A stretch of 15,836 nt of DNA from Pedobacter sp. UBA1654 (GTDB lineage: Bacteria > Bacteroidota > Bacteroidia > Sphingobacteriales > Sphingobacteriaceae), in assembly GCA_002320935.1 (NCBI GenBank), contig DCLG01000030.1, positions 33,597 through 49,432 on the forward strand, in the 5' to 3' direction. The notes under the pieces are model-generated. The model ran no database searches. It was not told the origin of the DNA and was given only the letters and a program-made list of their open reading frames with translations. Shown here one piece after another: positions 5,950-13,638 of this stretch. The translations under genes and the position numbers were made by a program. The stretch's first letter is position 1. Each line of letters opens with the position of its first letter.

Positions 5950-7386
5950 ATGAGAAAATCAGCTGTCTTGAGGTTTAACTTGATTGTTTGTCTTTTTATT
6001 TTCTTCCAGAAGGTTGAAGCTCGGGAGAATTGTAACTGCATTGAAAATCTGGATACCACAATTAAGAAGACGGAACTAAACTATGTTGGATATCCGGACA
6101 TGATTGCCAGAAAACTGCTTCCAGCGTATAAAAATATGGTTGCTAAGTTGAGGATGAATGCAGCAAAGCAATCGGATCCCCAGAAATGTTTTCAAATTCT
6201 TAAAGAATATGTGATCTTCTTTAATGACAAACATTTTGATATTGAATACTCAGTCTCAGATACAAGCACTTTTAAATATAACGCGCTTACCGAAGAAGCC
6301 TTTATTTCCACTTTTGCGCATAAGAAGAGAGATTCAATTGAAGGCATCTGGATCAATCCCGACTCCTCGATGAAGATAGCAGTGTACAAAGTAGATCCTG
6401 CAACATACCAGGCCGTGATTTTAGAACGTAGCGATGCTAAGCTAAAGCCCGGCTTGGTTTATTACACCTTTAAGAAAGACAAAAATGGTTTTACCTTCGA
6501 TCGGTATGATTGGATGACACCGGATTTTCCAGTCAGGGTTCGAGATGGACTTTTGTATGTGTGGAATTTTGAACTCTGGGGGAGAGTATATCCAGCTAAA
6601 ATGACTAAAGAAGAACGAAATACATTATCCACCTGGGGGAACTACAATTTTGGTCTTGATTGCCGCAAGTTAGATAGCGACCATGTTCTTTTGACGATTG
6701 GATCATTTAATAGGGATGATAAGATCAAAGAAATCATTCAAAAGAATGATTCTCTGATCAGGGCTACAAAAAACCTCATTGTAGATCTAAGAGGTAACGG
6801 AGGTGGTAATTCAGGTTGGAGTTATCTTCTTCCGTATTTTTATACGCAGCCAATTACCCAGGGCAAATCTTACCTACGCATCTCTGCTGAGAATATTAAA
6901 TCAAACCTGCCAGGCATTAAGTCAATGTACGAGAACACGCCTCAAGACCCAAGATGGAAACAATCTTATACTCCAGAAATCCTGGCTGAGTACCGAAATG
7001 CATATGAAAAGATACCAAAGTCAAATTCGCAGTTTTACGCGCTGCCGGCACTGACACTATATTCGGATTCTATTCTAAAAACACCTGAAAAGATTGCTTT
7101 AGTCTTTGACGACCTTGGAGGTAGCTCGACGGAGTATTTCTTTTATATTTCTAAGCAAAGCAGCAAAGTGAAACGATATGGTGAACGTACAATTGGTATG
7201 ATGGATTATATGGGCGTATCAGAACAAACAATATTACCCTTTAAAGACTACTACTTGCAGATTCCGGATCGAAAAGCAACCTGGACCGACACCATGCCTA
7301 CAAATAAGACAGGCTTTATACCTGAATATGACCTTAGGCATTTACCACGACACAGATGGATTGAACATATCAAAAAAGATCTTTAA
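5950..7386 (+). CDS. Secreted S41-family peptidase (C-terminal-processing-peptidase-like)
   Basis: From the ATG at 5950 the protein has 478 residues. The frame extends upstream to a TTG at 5899, but MRKSAVLRFNLIVCLFIFF... is a clean signal peptide (cleavage likely near KVEA/RE), so the later start is chosen. The C-terminal half is the S41 domain: IVDLRGNGGGNSG (D279-G286) forms the conserved core, and the probable nucleophile is S392 in GGSSTEYF, three residues before E395. At the place of the CtpA/Prc general base Lys, in the pattern GExTxGK, there is Met417 (GERTIGMMDY). The Ser/Lys dyad is therefore not conserved, and the enzyme may belong to the tricorn-like branch or be inactive. The N-terminal 270 residues have no recognised domain. 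The gene stands alone and converges on the PAP2 gene. Confidence 0.85.
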   Translation: MRKSAVLRFNLIVCLFIFFQKVEARENCNCIENLDTTIKKTELNYVGYPDMIARKLLPAYKNMVAKLRMNAAKQSDPQKCFQILKEYVIFFNDKHFDIEYSVSDTSTFKYNALTEEAFISTFAHKKRDSIEGIWINPDSSMKIAVYKVDPATYQAVILERSDAKLKPGLVYYTFKKDKNGFTFDRYDWMTPDFPVRVRDGLLYVWNFELWGRVYPAKMTKEERNTLSTWGNYNFGLDCRKLDSDHVLLTIGSFNRDDKIKEIIQKNDSLIRATKNLIVDLRGNGGGNSGWSYLLPYFYTQPITQGKSYLRISAENIKSNLPGIKSMYENTPQDPRWKQSYTPEILAEYRNAYEKIPKSNSQFYALPALTLYSDSILKTPEKIALVFDDLGGSSTEYFFYISKQSSKVKRYGERTIGMMDYMGVSEQTILPFKDYYLQIPDRKATWTDTMPTNKTGFIPEYDLRHLPRHRWIEHIKKDL

Positions 7387-7431
7387 CAGCTGTTTATATC
7401 CAATTAGTGCAGGCTTATATTGAACTAATGC

Positions 7432-7971
7432 TTATGCAAATTCATAAGAATTGAACTTTTCCAAGAGTCTTTTTGCCGCAATTACACTCAAAAATGCGAT
7501 AAGTATTCCGATTATTACGTCAGAGGGATAGTGAGCACCTAAAGCTAAGCGCGAATAAGCCACCAGTACTGCCCATAACAAGACAAGTAGCCTATATTTC
7601 CTGGGTATGTTTGTATAGTTAGCCAAAGCAAAATAAATAACCATAGTTGTTGTGGTGTGCCCGGATGGAAAGGAGGGACTAGATGCAGTAGTTAGCAGCA
7701 CTATTGTATCGTCTTCAACATAGGGTCTGACCCTCCCAATGCCATACTTCAGGATGCAAACAGTGGTCGTACTGATGGCCAAAGAGCAGAAAACGAATAC
7801 GAATAAACGTACAAAATCCTGTTGCATTCGAACAAAGCCATAAACTGCAACGGCAAACATTAACGCGGCCGAAATCAAGTATGCAGAAGCGCTTAGAAAT
7901 ATTAGGATGGTGTCGGCTTCAACTATTTTATGTGCATTAATATATTTAAGTATTTCAATTTCGGTGATCAT
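7432..7971 (-). CDS. PAP2-family membrane phosphatase
   Basis: This 179-residue integral membrane protein has the full three-part PAP2 signature: K75-x6-R82-P83 (KYGIGRVRP), P102-S-G-H105 (PSFPSGH) and S140-R-x5-H147-x3-D151 (SRLALGAHYPSD). H105 and H147 are the expected catalytic histidines. About five membrane segments alternate with these motifs, which should face the periplasm. Members dephosphorylate lipid phosphates such as undecaprenyl pyrophosphate, phosphatidic acid or phosphatidylglycerol phosphate; the substrate cannot be told from the sequence. Length is normal for the short bacterial type. A terminator lies between it and the B12 genes upstream on the same strand, so it is probably transcribed on its own. 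Confidence 0.92.
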   Translation of the reverse strand: MITEIEILKYINAHKIVEADTILIFLSASAYLISAALMFAVAVYGFVRMQQDFVRLFVFVFCSLAISTTTVCILKYGIGRVRPYVEDDTIVLLTTASSPSFPSGHTTTTMVIYFALANYTNIPRKYRLLVLLWAVLVAYSRLALGAHYPSDVIIGILIAFLSVIAAKRLLEKFNSYEFA

Positions 7972-8029
7972 CGGCGCCTTTATTATTTATCGTTATACAC
8001 AGACCAGGGTTAGCAAATCCTAAGATTTT

Positions 8030-8037
8030 CAAATATA
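8030..8037 (-). promoter_or_regulatory. Possible -7 element for the PAP2 gene
   Basis: TATATTTG on the - strand (complement of 8037-8030) matches TAnnTTTG exactly and lies about 60 nt before the ATG. No clear TTTG element is found at the -33 distance, so this is tentative. Confidence 0.3.
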
Positions 8038-8113
8038 GACTGGCCGTGTTAAACCGACATTAAAAGGCTCTTGAGCCGTTATGATCACTCAGTCATGCTT
8101 AATATTTCAAAAA

Positions 8114-8151
8114 GCTGTCGAATTTAGAGCACAACTTCTAAACTCGACAGC
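8114..8151 (-). terminator. Intrinsic terminator of the B12 uptake operon
   Basis: The 15-bp stem, with one mismatch, has arms at 8114-8128 and 8137-8151 (GCTGTCGA.TTTAGA type) around an 8-nt loop. On the - strand it is followed by TTTTT (complement of 8113-8109). It lies about 30 nt past the stop of the BtuG-like gene. Stem and U-run together make a convincing intrinsic terminator. Confidence 0.85.
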
Positions 8152-8182
8152 ATTTCCTTTAATTTATCAGCGCGACAATAAC

Positions 8183-9253
8183 TTACTTGTTTACAAACAC
8201 TACCTTGTTTGGATTGATGCCCACAGGAATTGAGTATTTTCGCTTTCCATCTTTATCAAAGCAAATTACCTCACCTCCGGTAGTATAATTCTTAGCATCG
8301 GTGACAAAAACTTCACCAGTCAGTTCATCTACCGCAACGCCATAAGTAGTGGTGATTTTAGTGCTGTCCGTGATGAAGTTTTCTTTCTCCAATTGCTCCG
8401 TTTTGACATTAAATACCTTAACTTTTCCTCGCGAAGCTGGCATATATGCATAATCGCCATTGATCACCATAGATCCGCCACTAAAATCTACAGCAGTTTT
8501 TACCAGGTCCGTTTTACTGTCAATAGTAGCCATACTTGGTTTAATGCTGGAATAATTCCCGGTAGATAGGACATAGATGTCGCCATATTGGTCAGCAGCA
8601 ACTTTTCTTGGATTATCAACGACGGTTATTTTCTTTACCTCCTTAAGTGTGTTTAAGTCAATAACGGAGACCGTGTTGTCATAGTTTGGATAATCCAAAC
8701 CTCCGGAGTTTGCAACATATAGTTTTCCATTAGAAATGGCCATTTCTTCCGGGTTCCTTCCTACTTTGATGTATTGCTCAATGGCTAAAGAAGCCGTGTC
8801 CAACACGGCTACGGTACCATCGTAACTGGAGATAAATGCTTTGTTTTTGTTGAAGACTACATACCGGGGTTGTCTCCCAACGCCATTGTTTTTGAAATCA
8901 ATTTTTTTGATGGAAGCACCCGATTTTGGATTTATAACCTCAAGCGTACTGGAGACATTGACTACAATGTACATTTTTGAGCCATATATCTTGATGTCGT
9001 TTCCGGTATCCCCTAATCCCCGGCCATTTACGCTTGTAAACTGATCCTGAACCAGGCTTCTGTCATTGTAATTGTAATACGTCAATGAAGTATTGTTTGC
9101 ATTGAAGAGCCCTTCACAAAGCACATAAATCCCGGCACGCTCTGCCTTAGGAAGCTCAGTCCGATCGGATGACCGGTCGTCTTTTTTACAAGCTGCAAAA
9201 ATACAAGTTAACAGAAGTAATGTGAAGAAGGTTTGTTGTTTAAATTGTTTCAT
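8183..9253 (-). CDS. btuG: BtuG-like surface beta-propeller lipoprotein (YncE/DUF5074 type)
   Basis: This 356-residue lipoprotein has a short signal (residues 1-21) ending in a lipobox, IFAAC, with lipidated Cys22. The mature part is built of repeated 40-50 residue blades with motifs such as VGRNPEEMAISNGKLYVANS, VDNPRKVAADQYGDIYVLS and VGINPNKVVFVNK. This indicates a seven-bladed YncE-like propeller. In Bacteroides, BtuG proteins of this fold sit on the cell surface, bind cobalamin very tightly and pass it to BtuB. Here the gene starts 8 nt after the TonB receptor stop and lies under a cobalamin riboswitch, which strongly supports the same role. The symbol is assigned from fold plus context, not from direct sequence comparison. 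Confidence 0.8.
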   Translation of the reverse strand: MKQFKQQTFFTLLLLTCIFAACKKDDRSSDRTELPKAERAGIYVLCEGLFNANNTSLTYYNYNDRSLVQDQFTSVNGRGLGDTGNDIKIYGSKMYIVVNVSSTLEVINPKSGASIKKIDFKNNGVGRQPRYVVFNKNKAFISSYDGTVAVLDTASLAIEQYIKVGRNPEEMAISNGKLYVANSGGLDYPNYDNTVSVIDLNTLKEVKKITVVDNPRKVAADQYGDIYVLSTGNYSSIKPSMATIDSKTDLVKTAVDFSGGSMVINGDYAYMPASRGKVKVFNVKTEQLEKENFITDSTKITTTYGVAVDELTGEVFVTDAKNYTTGGEVICFDKDGKRKYSIPVGINPNKVVFVNK

Positions 9254-9261
9254 GTTATTGA

Positions 9262-11244
9262 TTAAATAGTGATTTGAAAGGAAAGTCTGATCGATCGCCC
9301 GGGCATGGGAAAACTGCGGATAAAGGCGTATGATCTATTAAATAGATTGTTGATCTCAGCAGAGATACTGATGGGACATTTCGCCCGGAACTCATGATTG
9401 ATGGATACATCACTTACTGAAAATCCAGGAACAAAATATTGGGGTAAGTTTTCACTCAGGTAATATCTTGAAGAGGAAAAGATATGGTTGTAGTAAACTC
9501 CCGTTTTCCCTTTGCTGATACCGGCATTTACTGCCAAGGTATGTTTAGGTGTATAGGGAATTTGATGAAGGTAAACCGAAGATTGCTGATCGGTAATGTC
9601 TATGGCCTGTTGGAAAGTGTAATTGCCAGATAGACTAAAGTTTATATGCTGCTCAAATGCAATCTTTGTCTTTAGCCCTAAGTCAATTCCACGGATGTCG
9701 ACCAGTCCGAGGTTCATCATCGTCCAGGTAAATAGATCCTTGTTCGGAATGGCAACGATCTTATCTTTTACCTTGTTATAGTAAGCATCAGCGCTTAGGT
9801 TTATAAAGCGAAATGCTGTACTGAATGGCTTGTTAAATGTTATTCCGAGGTTGTATTGTTCTGCATATTCGGGCTTCAAATCACGTCTGCCGGAGCGTGT
9901 GTAATATAGATCATTGAAAGTCGGGTTACGGAATACATTTTTATAGAAGGCCCTAAGCTGGACGTCTTGTGTTCCAAAAAGTTTGTAAGCAAGTGATAGT
10001 GCTGGCGACCAGATATTTTTTCCAGGGCTCGCAGTTCCTGCGGTAACATGTTCTAGAATGGTGGTGTTTAACAAAGAGCCCTGTAGCGCAAGGTCCTGAA
10101 AGACAAATTTAGCCGCAACAGCATTCAGAATGGTGAACCGGGAAGGATAAGCATAATTATACAGGTTCATGTCCAGCTTGTTGTATGCAACATCGCTGGA
10201 GAAAGACATTTCCAGTCGCTGGCTGATCGGGTAGGAGAGTGCTATAGATTCATAAAACTCGATCTGCTTAAATCGTTGATCAAGTTCTCCCGCAATGTTA
10301 AGGTAGTCCGGATCGAGATAACGTAAGCCATTGCGGGAGAATTTAGCATTTATAAGAAGCTGTAACCTGCTTTGGTAATGCTGTTGATAGCTGCTTTGCA
10401 CCTGGAGGTCCTTATTCCAGAGGTGTTGATTGGAATATGGATTATAGTAAACTACAGCTCCGGGAAGTCCGCGACTGGAATTCTGGTAATTGGCCCGGAT
10501 ATTAAATTTATTACTATCCGGACCTTTCCAGTACAAGGCAAGGTTGGCATTGTAAGTACTAACCTGAGCATTATTGCGGGTAGCCAACGTATCAGATCCA
10601 TCTCCATCAACCTTGTATTTGTACCTGCCATTCGCTTTTTGCCAGTTTGTATTCATGTGCAAGGCCCAATGCTTGTTGATTTTTTGACTCCAGGACAAAC
10701 CTGGGTGCAGCAATCCAAATGAACCGGTCTTCATATTAACACCAAGCCGATGGTTTTTATCGCCTTTAAACACCGGTTCCAGGCTCTTGATCACAAGCAT
10801 ACTGGCGGACGCATATGCACTGGCAGGTTGTAATAAATCAGGAGCGTGCCCATTATATAGTGTGATGGATGCTACATTTTCGAGATTGATTTTACCTAAG
10901 TCAATCTGGCCATTTTGCGCATCTGTAACTTGCAGGCCATCAAATTGAACACCTGTATGATGAGCACTTAAGCTTCGGACCGAAACGGTTTTCAGTCCCC
11001 CAATCCCACCATAATCTTTGATGTTTACACCAGAAAAATTCCTGATGGCATCTGCCACATTATATGCACTTAGGCCCTTGAATTCTGCAGACGAAATTTG
11101 TTGGACAGGGTTGATGTGATTGATCTTTTGAGGCATGATCATCCTCACCTCAACTTCCTTAAGTATTTTCGTGCTATCGGTTTGACCGAAAGCGGAAGAT
11201 CCGATAAAAAGTATTAGAATTAGCGTGTGTAGTCGTTTTTCCAT
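9262..11244 (-). CDS. btuB: BtuB-like TonB-dependent cobalamin receptor
   Basis: From the ATG at 11244 the receptor has 660 residues. The frame is open to an ATG at 11310, but MEKRLHTLILILFIGSSAFGQ is a proper signal peptide, so the later start is preferred. After the signal comes a TonB-box-like ILKEVEV. The plug domain follows (about residues 40-150, with NVADAIRNFSGVNIKDYGGIGG and SVRSLSAHHTGVQFDGL), then a 22-strand-type barrel ending in IRLSFQITI, the usual aromatic-containing terminal strand. Length is close to BtuB, and there is no N-terminal carboxypeptidase-like domain as in SusC proteins. A cobalamin riboswitch lies about 100 nt upstream and the BtuG-like gene follows 8 nt downstream, so vitamin B12 or a related corrinoid is the expected substrate. 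Confidence 0.88.
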   Translation of the reverse strand: MEKRLHTLILILFIGSSAFGQTDSTKILKEVEVRMIMPQKINHINPVQQISSAEFKGLSAYNVADAIRNFSGVNIKDYGGIGGLKTVSVRSLSAHHTGVQFDGLQVTDAQNGQIDLGKINLENVASITLYNGHAPDLLQPASAYASASMLVIKSLEPVFKGDKNHRLGVNMKTGSFGLLHPGLSWSQKINKHWALHMNTNWQKANGRYKYKVDGDGSDTLATRNNAQVSTYNANLALYWKGPDSNKFNIRANYQNSSRGLPGAVVYYNPYSNQHLWNKDLQVQSSYQQHYQSRLQLLINAKFSRNGLRYLDPDYLNIAGELDQRFKQIEFYESIALSYPISQRLEMSFSSDVAYNKLDMNLYNYAYPSRFTILNAVAAKFVFQDLALQGSLLNTTILEHVTAGTASPGKNIWSPALSLAYKLFGTQDVQLRAFYKNVFRNPTFNDLYYTRSGRRDLKPEYAEQYNLGITFNKPFSTAFRFINLSADAYYNKVKDKIVAIPNKDLFTWTMMNLGLVDIRGIDLGLKTKIAFEQHINFSLSGNYTFQQAIDITDQQSSVYLHQIPYTPKHTLAVNAGISKGKTGVYYNHIFSSSRYYLSENLPQYFVPGFSVSDVSINHEFRAKCPISISAEINNLFNRSYAFIRSFPMPGRSIRLSFQITI

Positions 11245-11344
11245 ATCTGCGTATGTACACAGCAAAGGGCATAGAAATGCATAAAATGGAAATACACCAG
11301 GTATCTTCATTCCAGCTTCAATCCTCGAAAGCTATGAATCTATA

Positions 11345-11517
11345 GTGCTTGGCAGGTATTCTGACTTACTCCCCTTGATATGGTCTTCCCATTCGAATAT
11401 TGAACAGTGACACTAAATTATACCTCAGTTGATAGAGTTTACAGCTACGGGATAGTTCCGGATTTACACCGGATTCCCTTTTAATCCCGTCTTTTATTAA
11501 GGCAGGAACCAAAACAC
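11345..11517 (-). ncRNA. Cobalamin (B12) riboswitch
   Basis: Read on the - strand, the conserved core is present in order. GGGAATCCGGTG, AAATCCGGAACT and the B12-box-like CCCGTAGCTGTAA (11439-11478) come first, then GTGTCACTG, GGGAAGACC (about 11382-11390), and AGTCAGAATACCTGCC (about 11351-11366). The ends pair imperfectly (GTG...TTGG at 11517 with CCAAGCAC near 11347). Adenosyl- or other cobalamin binding is expected to lower expression of the receptor operon, as in btuB leaders. No clear terminator is seen between aptamer and ATG, so control of translation is the likelier mode. Confidence 0.93.
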
Positions 11518-11519
11518 TG

Positions 11520-11527
11520 CAAACTTA
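11520..11527 (-). promoter_or_regulatory. Probable -7 element of the B12 operon promoter
   Basis: TAAGTTTG on the - strand (complement of 11527-11520) matches TAnnTTTG and would place the transcript start at the 5' end of the riboswitch, just where it should be. The -33 element is weak. Confidence 0.45.
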
Positions 11528-11627
11528 TTATAAATTTCTCTGATTTGCCCGAATTAATAACTTTACTATTCGCCTTAGTTCCTGCTTAGCGTTTCTGAAT
11601 TGTTTAATCTTCGAAAGGTTAGCGTCC

Positions 11628-11762
11628 ATGAAGATTGGTATAATAGGGCTGGGAGATATGGTTGCATTGTGCGCTAAGAAATGTTTAGAAAGGGGAGAAA
11701 GGTTACTAGAAGGTGCCAGGCAAAGTTCAAATTTAACTGCGAGTACCAAATCCATCATGTGA
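11628..11762 (+). pseudogene. Possible Rossmann-domain gene fragment
   Basis: A 44-residue frame begins MKIGIIGLGDMVALCAKKCL and stops at 11762. The first 11 residues resemble the start of NAD(P)-binding Rossmann proteins (KIGIIGxGxM), but the rest of such a protein is absent. It could be a remnant of a dehydrogenase or reductase gene, or a coincidence. Confidence 0.2.
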
Positions 11763-11784
11763 AAAGCTTCGTTTTCTGAGAAAG

Positions 11785-12111
11785 ATGTTTGAATCTGAAA
11801 TGAAGGTTAACCTTTTAAATATTAATTTATTACCTTTAAAAATGATGGATCAAAAACAGCAAGCTAAGTTCGAATTTTTAATAAAGGAGTCGACGATCAA
11901 CCCACCTCTTCATTCAAAGGTTGACATTCTGAACTTTATTACAGAATGTTGTGCTAATTACACTGGAGAGATCAAACTGACCCATGATGGCCATGAGATT
12001 TCTCTGATTGTTGAGGAAGTAGAGGCGAATGATTATACTGCTCTAGACAAAGAATTCAGAGAACAGCCATTCTTTACAGTAAGCCACTCAGTCTTAGTTT
12101 CCCAGGGCTAG
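11785..12111 (+). CDS. Small hypothetical protein
   Basis: This is a 108-residue soluble protein with no signal peptide or membrane segment, and I recognise no family. The composition is protein-like: a helix-forming middle (about residues 22-60, including KQQAKFEFLIKES and VDILNFITECC) is followed by a beta/acidic part (GEIKLTHDGHEISLIVEEVEAN). Possible starts are the ATG at 11785, the ATG at 11800 and a Met pair at 11842. None has a clear ribosome site, so the start is uncertain. It converges on the SusD gene and diverges from the B12 riboswitch. It lies alone between two outer-membrane uptake systems, and nothing ties it to either. Confidence 0.55.
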   Translation: MFESEMKVNLLNINLLPLKMMDQKQQAKFEFLIKESTINPPLHSKVDILNFITECCANYTGEIKLTHDGHEISLIVEEVEANDYTALDKEFREQPFFTVSHSVLVSQG

Positions 12112-12113
12112 AT

Positions 12114-12132
12114 CGCCAATAGTTATTTGGCG
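12114..12132. terminator. Short hairpin between convergent genes
   Basis: CGCCAA (12114-12119) pairs with TTGGCG (12127-12132) around a 7-nt loop, in the 29-nt gap between the small hypothetical gene and the SusD gene. The position suits a shared terminator, but the stem is short and lacks a U-run. Confidence 0.3.
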
Positions 12133-12140
12133 GGATAATA

Positions 12141-13598
12141 TTACTGCTCCCACCACACCTTGGTCATTACATGATCTCCGCCAATTCGATCAGCTGCAAT
12201 TTTGTAATTTTCAGGATTAAACTGTCGCACATCACTATGGTACATGAAACGCTTTGGCATTACACCATCATGAATCATGAAAGGGGTTGTTGGTAGCTTT
12301 GGAAATCCCGTCCGTCGGTATTCAAACCACTGCTGATAGTCATTGAAAAATAGCCCTAAGTACTTCTGATTCATAATCTGCTCCAAGGTCCCGTTAAAGC
12401 TTGCCTTCTCATTCATGAAGTAGGTCGCAGGCATCTGACCATTCTTCCATTGCGTGATGGATGCGGTAACTGCTTTCTCATAGGCTTCCTTTGATGCTGC
12501 CAAGTTACCGGTTTGTAAAGCAACCTCAGCTTTGATAAACTCCACTTCTGCATAGCTCATCATGACCTCTAAGATCTCTGTACCAACAGCAGCTGGGTAC
12601 ATCAAATCCCCGTTTGGAGTGCTTGGGGTGTAGTTGAATTGTGAGGCATCTCCAGAGTGACCTGAAGGAATGCCTTTGTAGCCAATGTCTATAGCAGTAC
12701 CATTTTCAATTCTGCTCGCTTTGGTCATAAACAAAGCTCTTCGTGGGTCCTCAAGGTCGTTTAACATATTCACGAAGAACTCACCCATTGCAGTCGCATT
12801 TACATAGTCCTGACGGCGGCTCCATGCGTAGTCATAGGGTGCAATCCCGGTGATTTTAACGATCGCTGCTTCAGCATTACTTGTAAAGACAGGGTACTTA
12901 GCAGGATCCGCAATCATGGAATTTATTCGATTGTAGCTATCAAATTCCGGTTTTTTGGATACCCGGAGCAGCATTCGCATGAGCAGGGAATTGTTAAACT
13001 TACGCCAGTTGGCTTTATTGTTATTGTAAAGCAGATCATTACCGCTCATTACACCTTCTTCGGCATAGATCATGTTTGCCTGTTCAAGCTGCTGGATCAG
13101 CGAAGTATAGATTTCCTGTTGCGTATCAAATTTGGGCTTTTCGATATTCTCTTCTGCCCGCAATGCTTCTGAAAAGGGCACATCACCAAAACTATCCGTA
13201 AGGATCCCGCCGATGTAAGCCTTTAATGTTACAGCTATCGCCCGATATACAGGTTGCTGGTACGCGTCAGCAGCAGCCTCCATTTCCCTGATATTCCTCA
13301 GGTAACGGTAGGTCGTGTTCCATGTGCCATTACCAGCCGACTCAGAGACATCATAGCGATGAATACCTAAGGCAACACTTGGATTTGGTAGTCCTACCTG
13401 CATCAGCTGCCAGGTAAAGTCATTGCTTCGCACCGTAAAATATGTGCTCATTCCGTAAACTGTTGGTGTAAGCAAACTAGCCGGCGTTACCTTTTCAATT
13501 AAGTTCGGATTCGTATTTAAGTTTTCAAAGTCCTTGGTGCAAGATGAAATCACCAAAGTATTCAGAATCACAGCAGCAGCGATTATATGTTTTTTCAT
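12141..13598 (-). CDS. SusD/RagB-family outer-membrane lipoprotein
   Basis: This 485-residue lipoprotein has a signal peptide with lipobox VISSC (lipidated Cys20) and then TKDFENLNTNPN, the hallmark start of SusD-like proteins. The body has the expected helical TPR-like character, with RYLRNIREMEAAADAY, FKAYIGGILTDSFGDVPFSEAL-type segments (residues about 105-160) and an MMSYAEVEFIKAEVALQ motif near 350. It appears to belong to the SusD_2-type branch. Such proteins form the hinged lid of a SusC channel and help capture glycans or peptides at the cell surface. The gene begins about 40 nt after the SusC stop, so the two form an operon. The substrate is not indicated by any enzyme gene in the window. 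Confidence 0.92.
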   Translation of the reverse strand: MKKHIIAAAVILNTLVISSCTKDFENLNTNPNLIEKVTPASLLTPTVYGMSTYFTVRSNDFTWQLMQVGLPNPSVALGIHRYDVSESAGNGTWNTTYRYLRNIREMEAAADAYQQPVYRAIAVTLKAYIGGILTDSFGDVPFSEALRAEENIEKPKFDTQQEIYTSLIQQLEQANMIYAEEGVMSGNDLLYNNNKANWRKFNNSLLMRMLLRVSKKPEFDSYNRINSMIADPAKYPVFTSNAEAAIVKITGIAPYDYAWSRRQDYVNATAMGEFFVNMLNDLEDPRRALFMTKASRIENGTAIDIGYKGIPSGHSGDASQFNYTPSTPNGDLMYPAAVGTEILEVMMSYAEVEFIKAEVALQTGNLAASKEAYEKAVTASITQWKNGQMPATYFMNEKASFNGTLEQIMNQKYLGLFFNDYQQWFEYRRTGFPKLPTTPFMIHDGVMPKRFMYHSDVRQFNPENYKIAADRIGGDHVMTKVWWEQ

Positions 13599-13638
13599 GT
13601 TAAATATTGGTAAAGGCTAAGGCCTGATGATCAAAAAA

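Noticed and set aside
10372..10722. 116-residue + strand frame opposite the BtuB-like gene
   Set aside because: It is the reverse shadow of a well-supported receptor gene, with no domain or start signal of its own. The same applies to the frames at 14350-14610, 4402-4677, 4646-4885 and 2228-2455.
11528..11758. 76-residue frame on the - strand upstream of the riboswitch
   Set aside because: It overlaps the expected promoter of the B12 operon, has no recognisable motif, and its composition looks like the shadow of the opposite strand.
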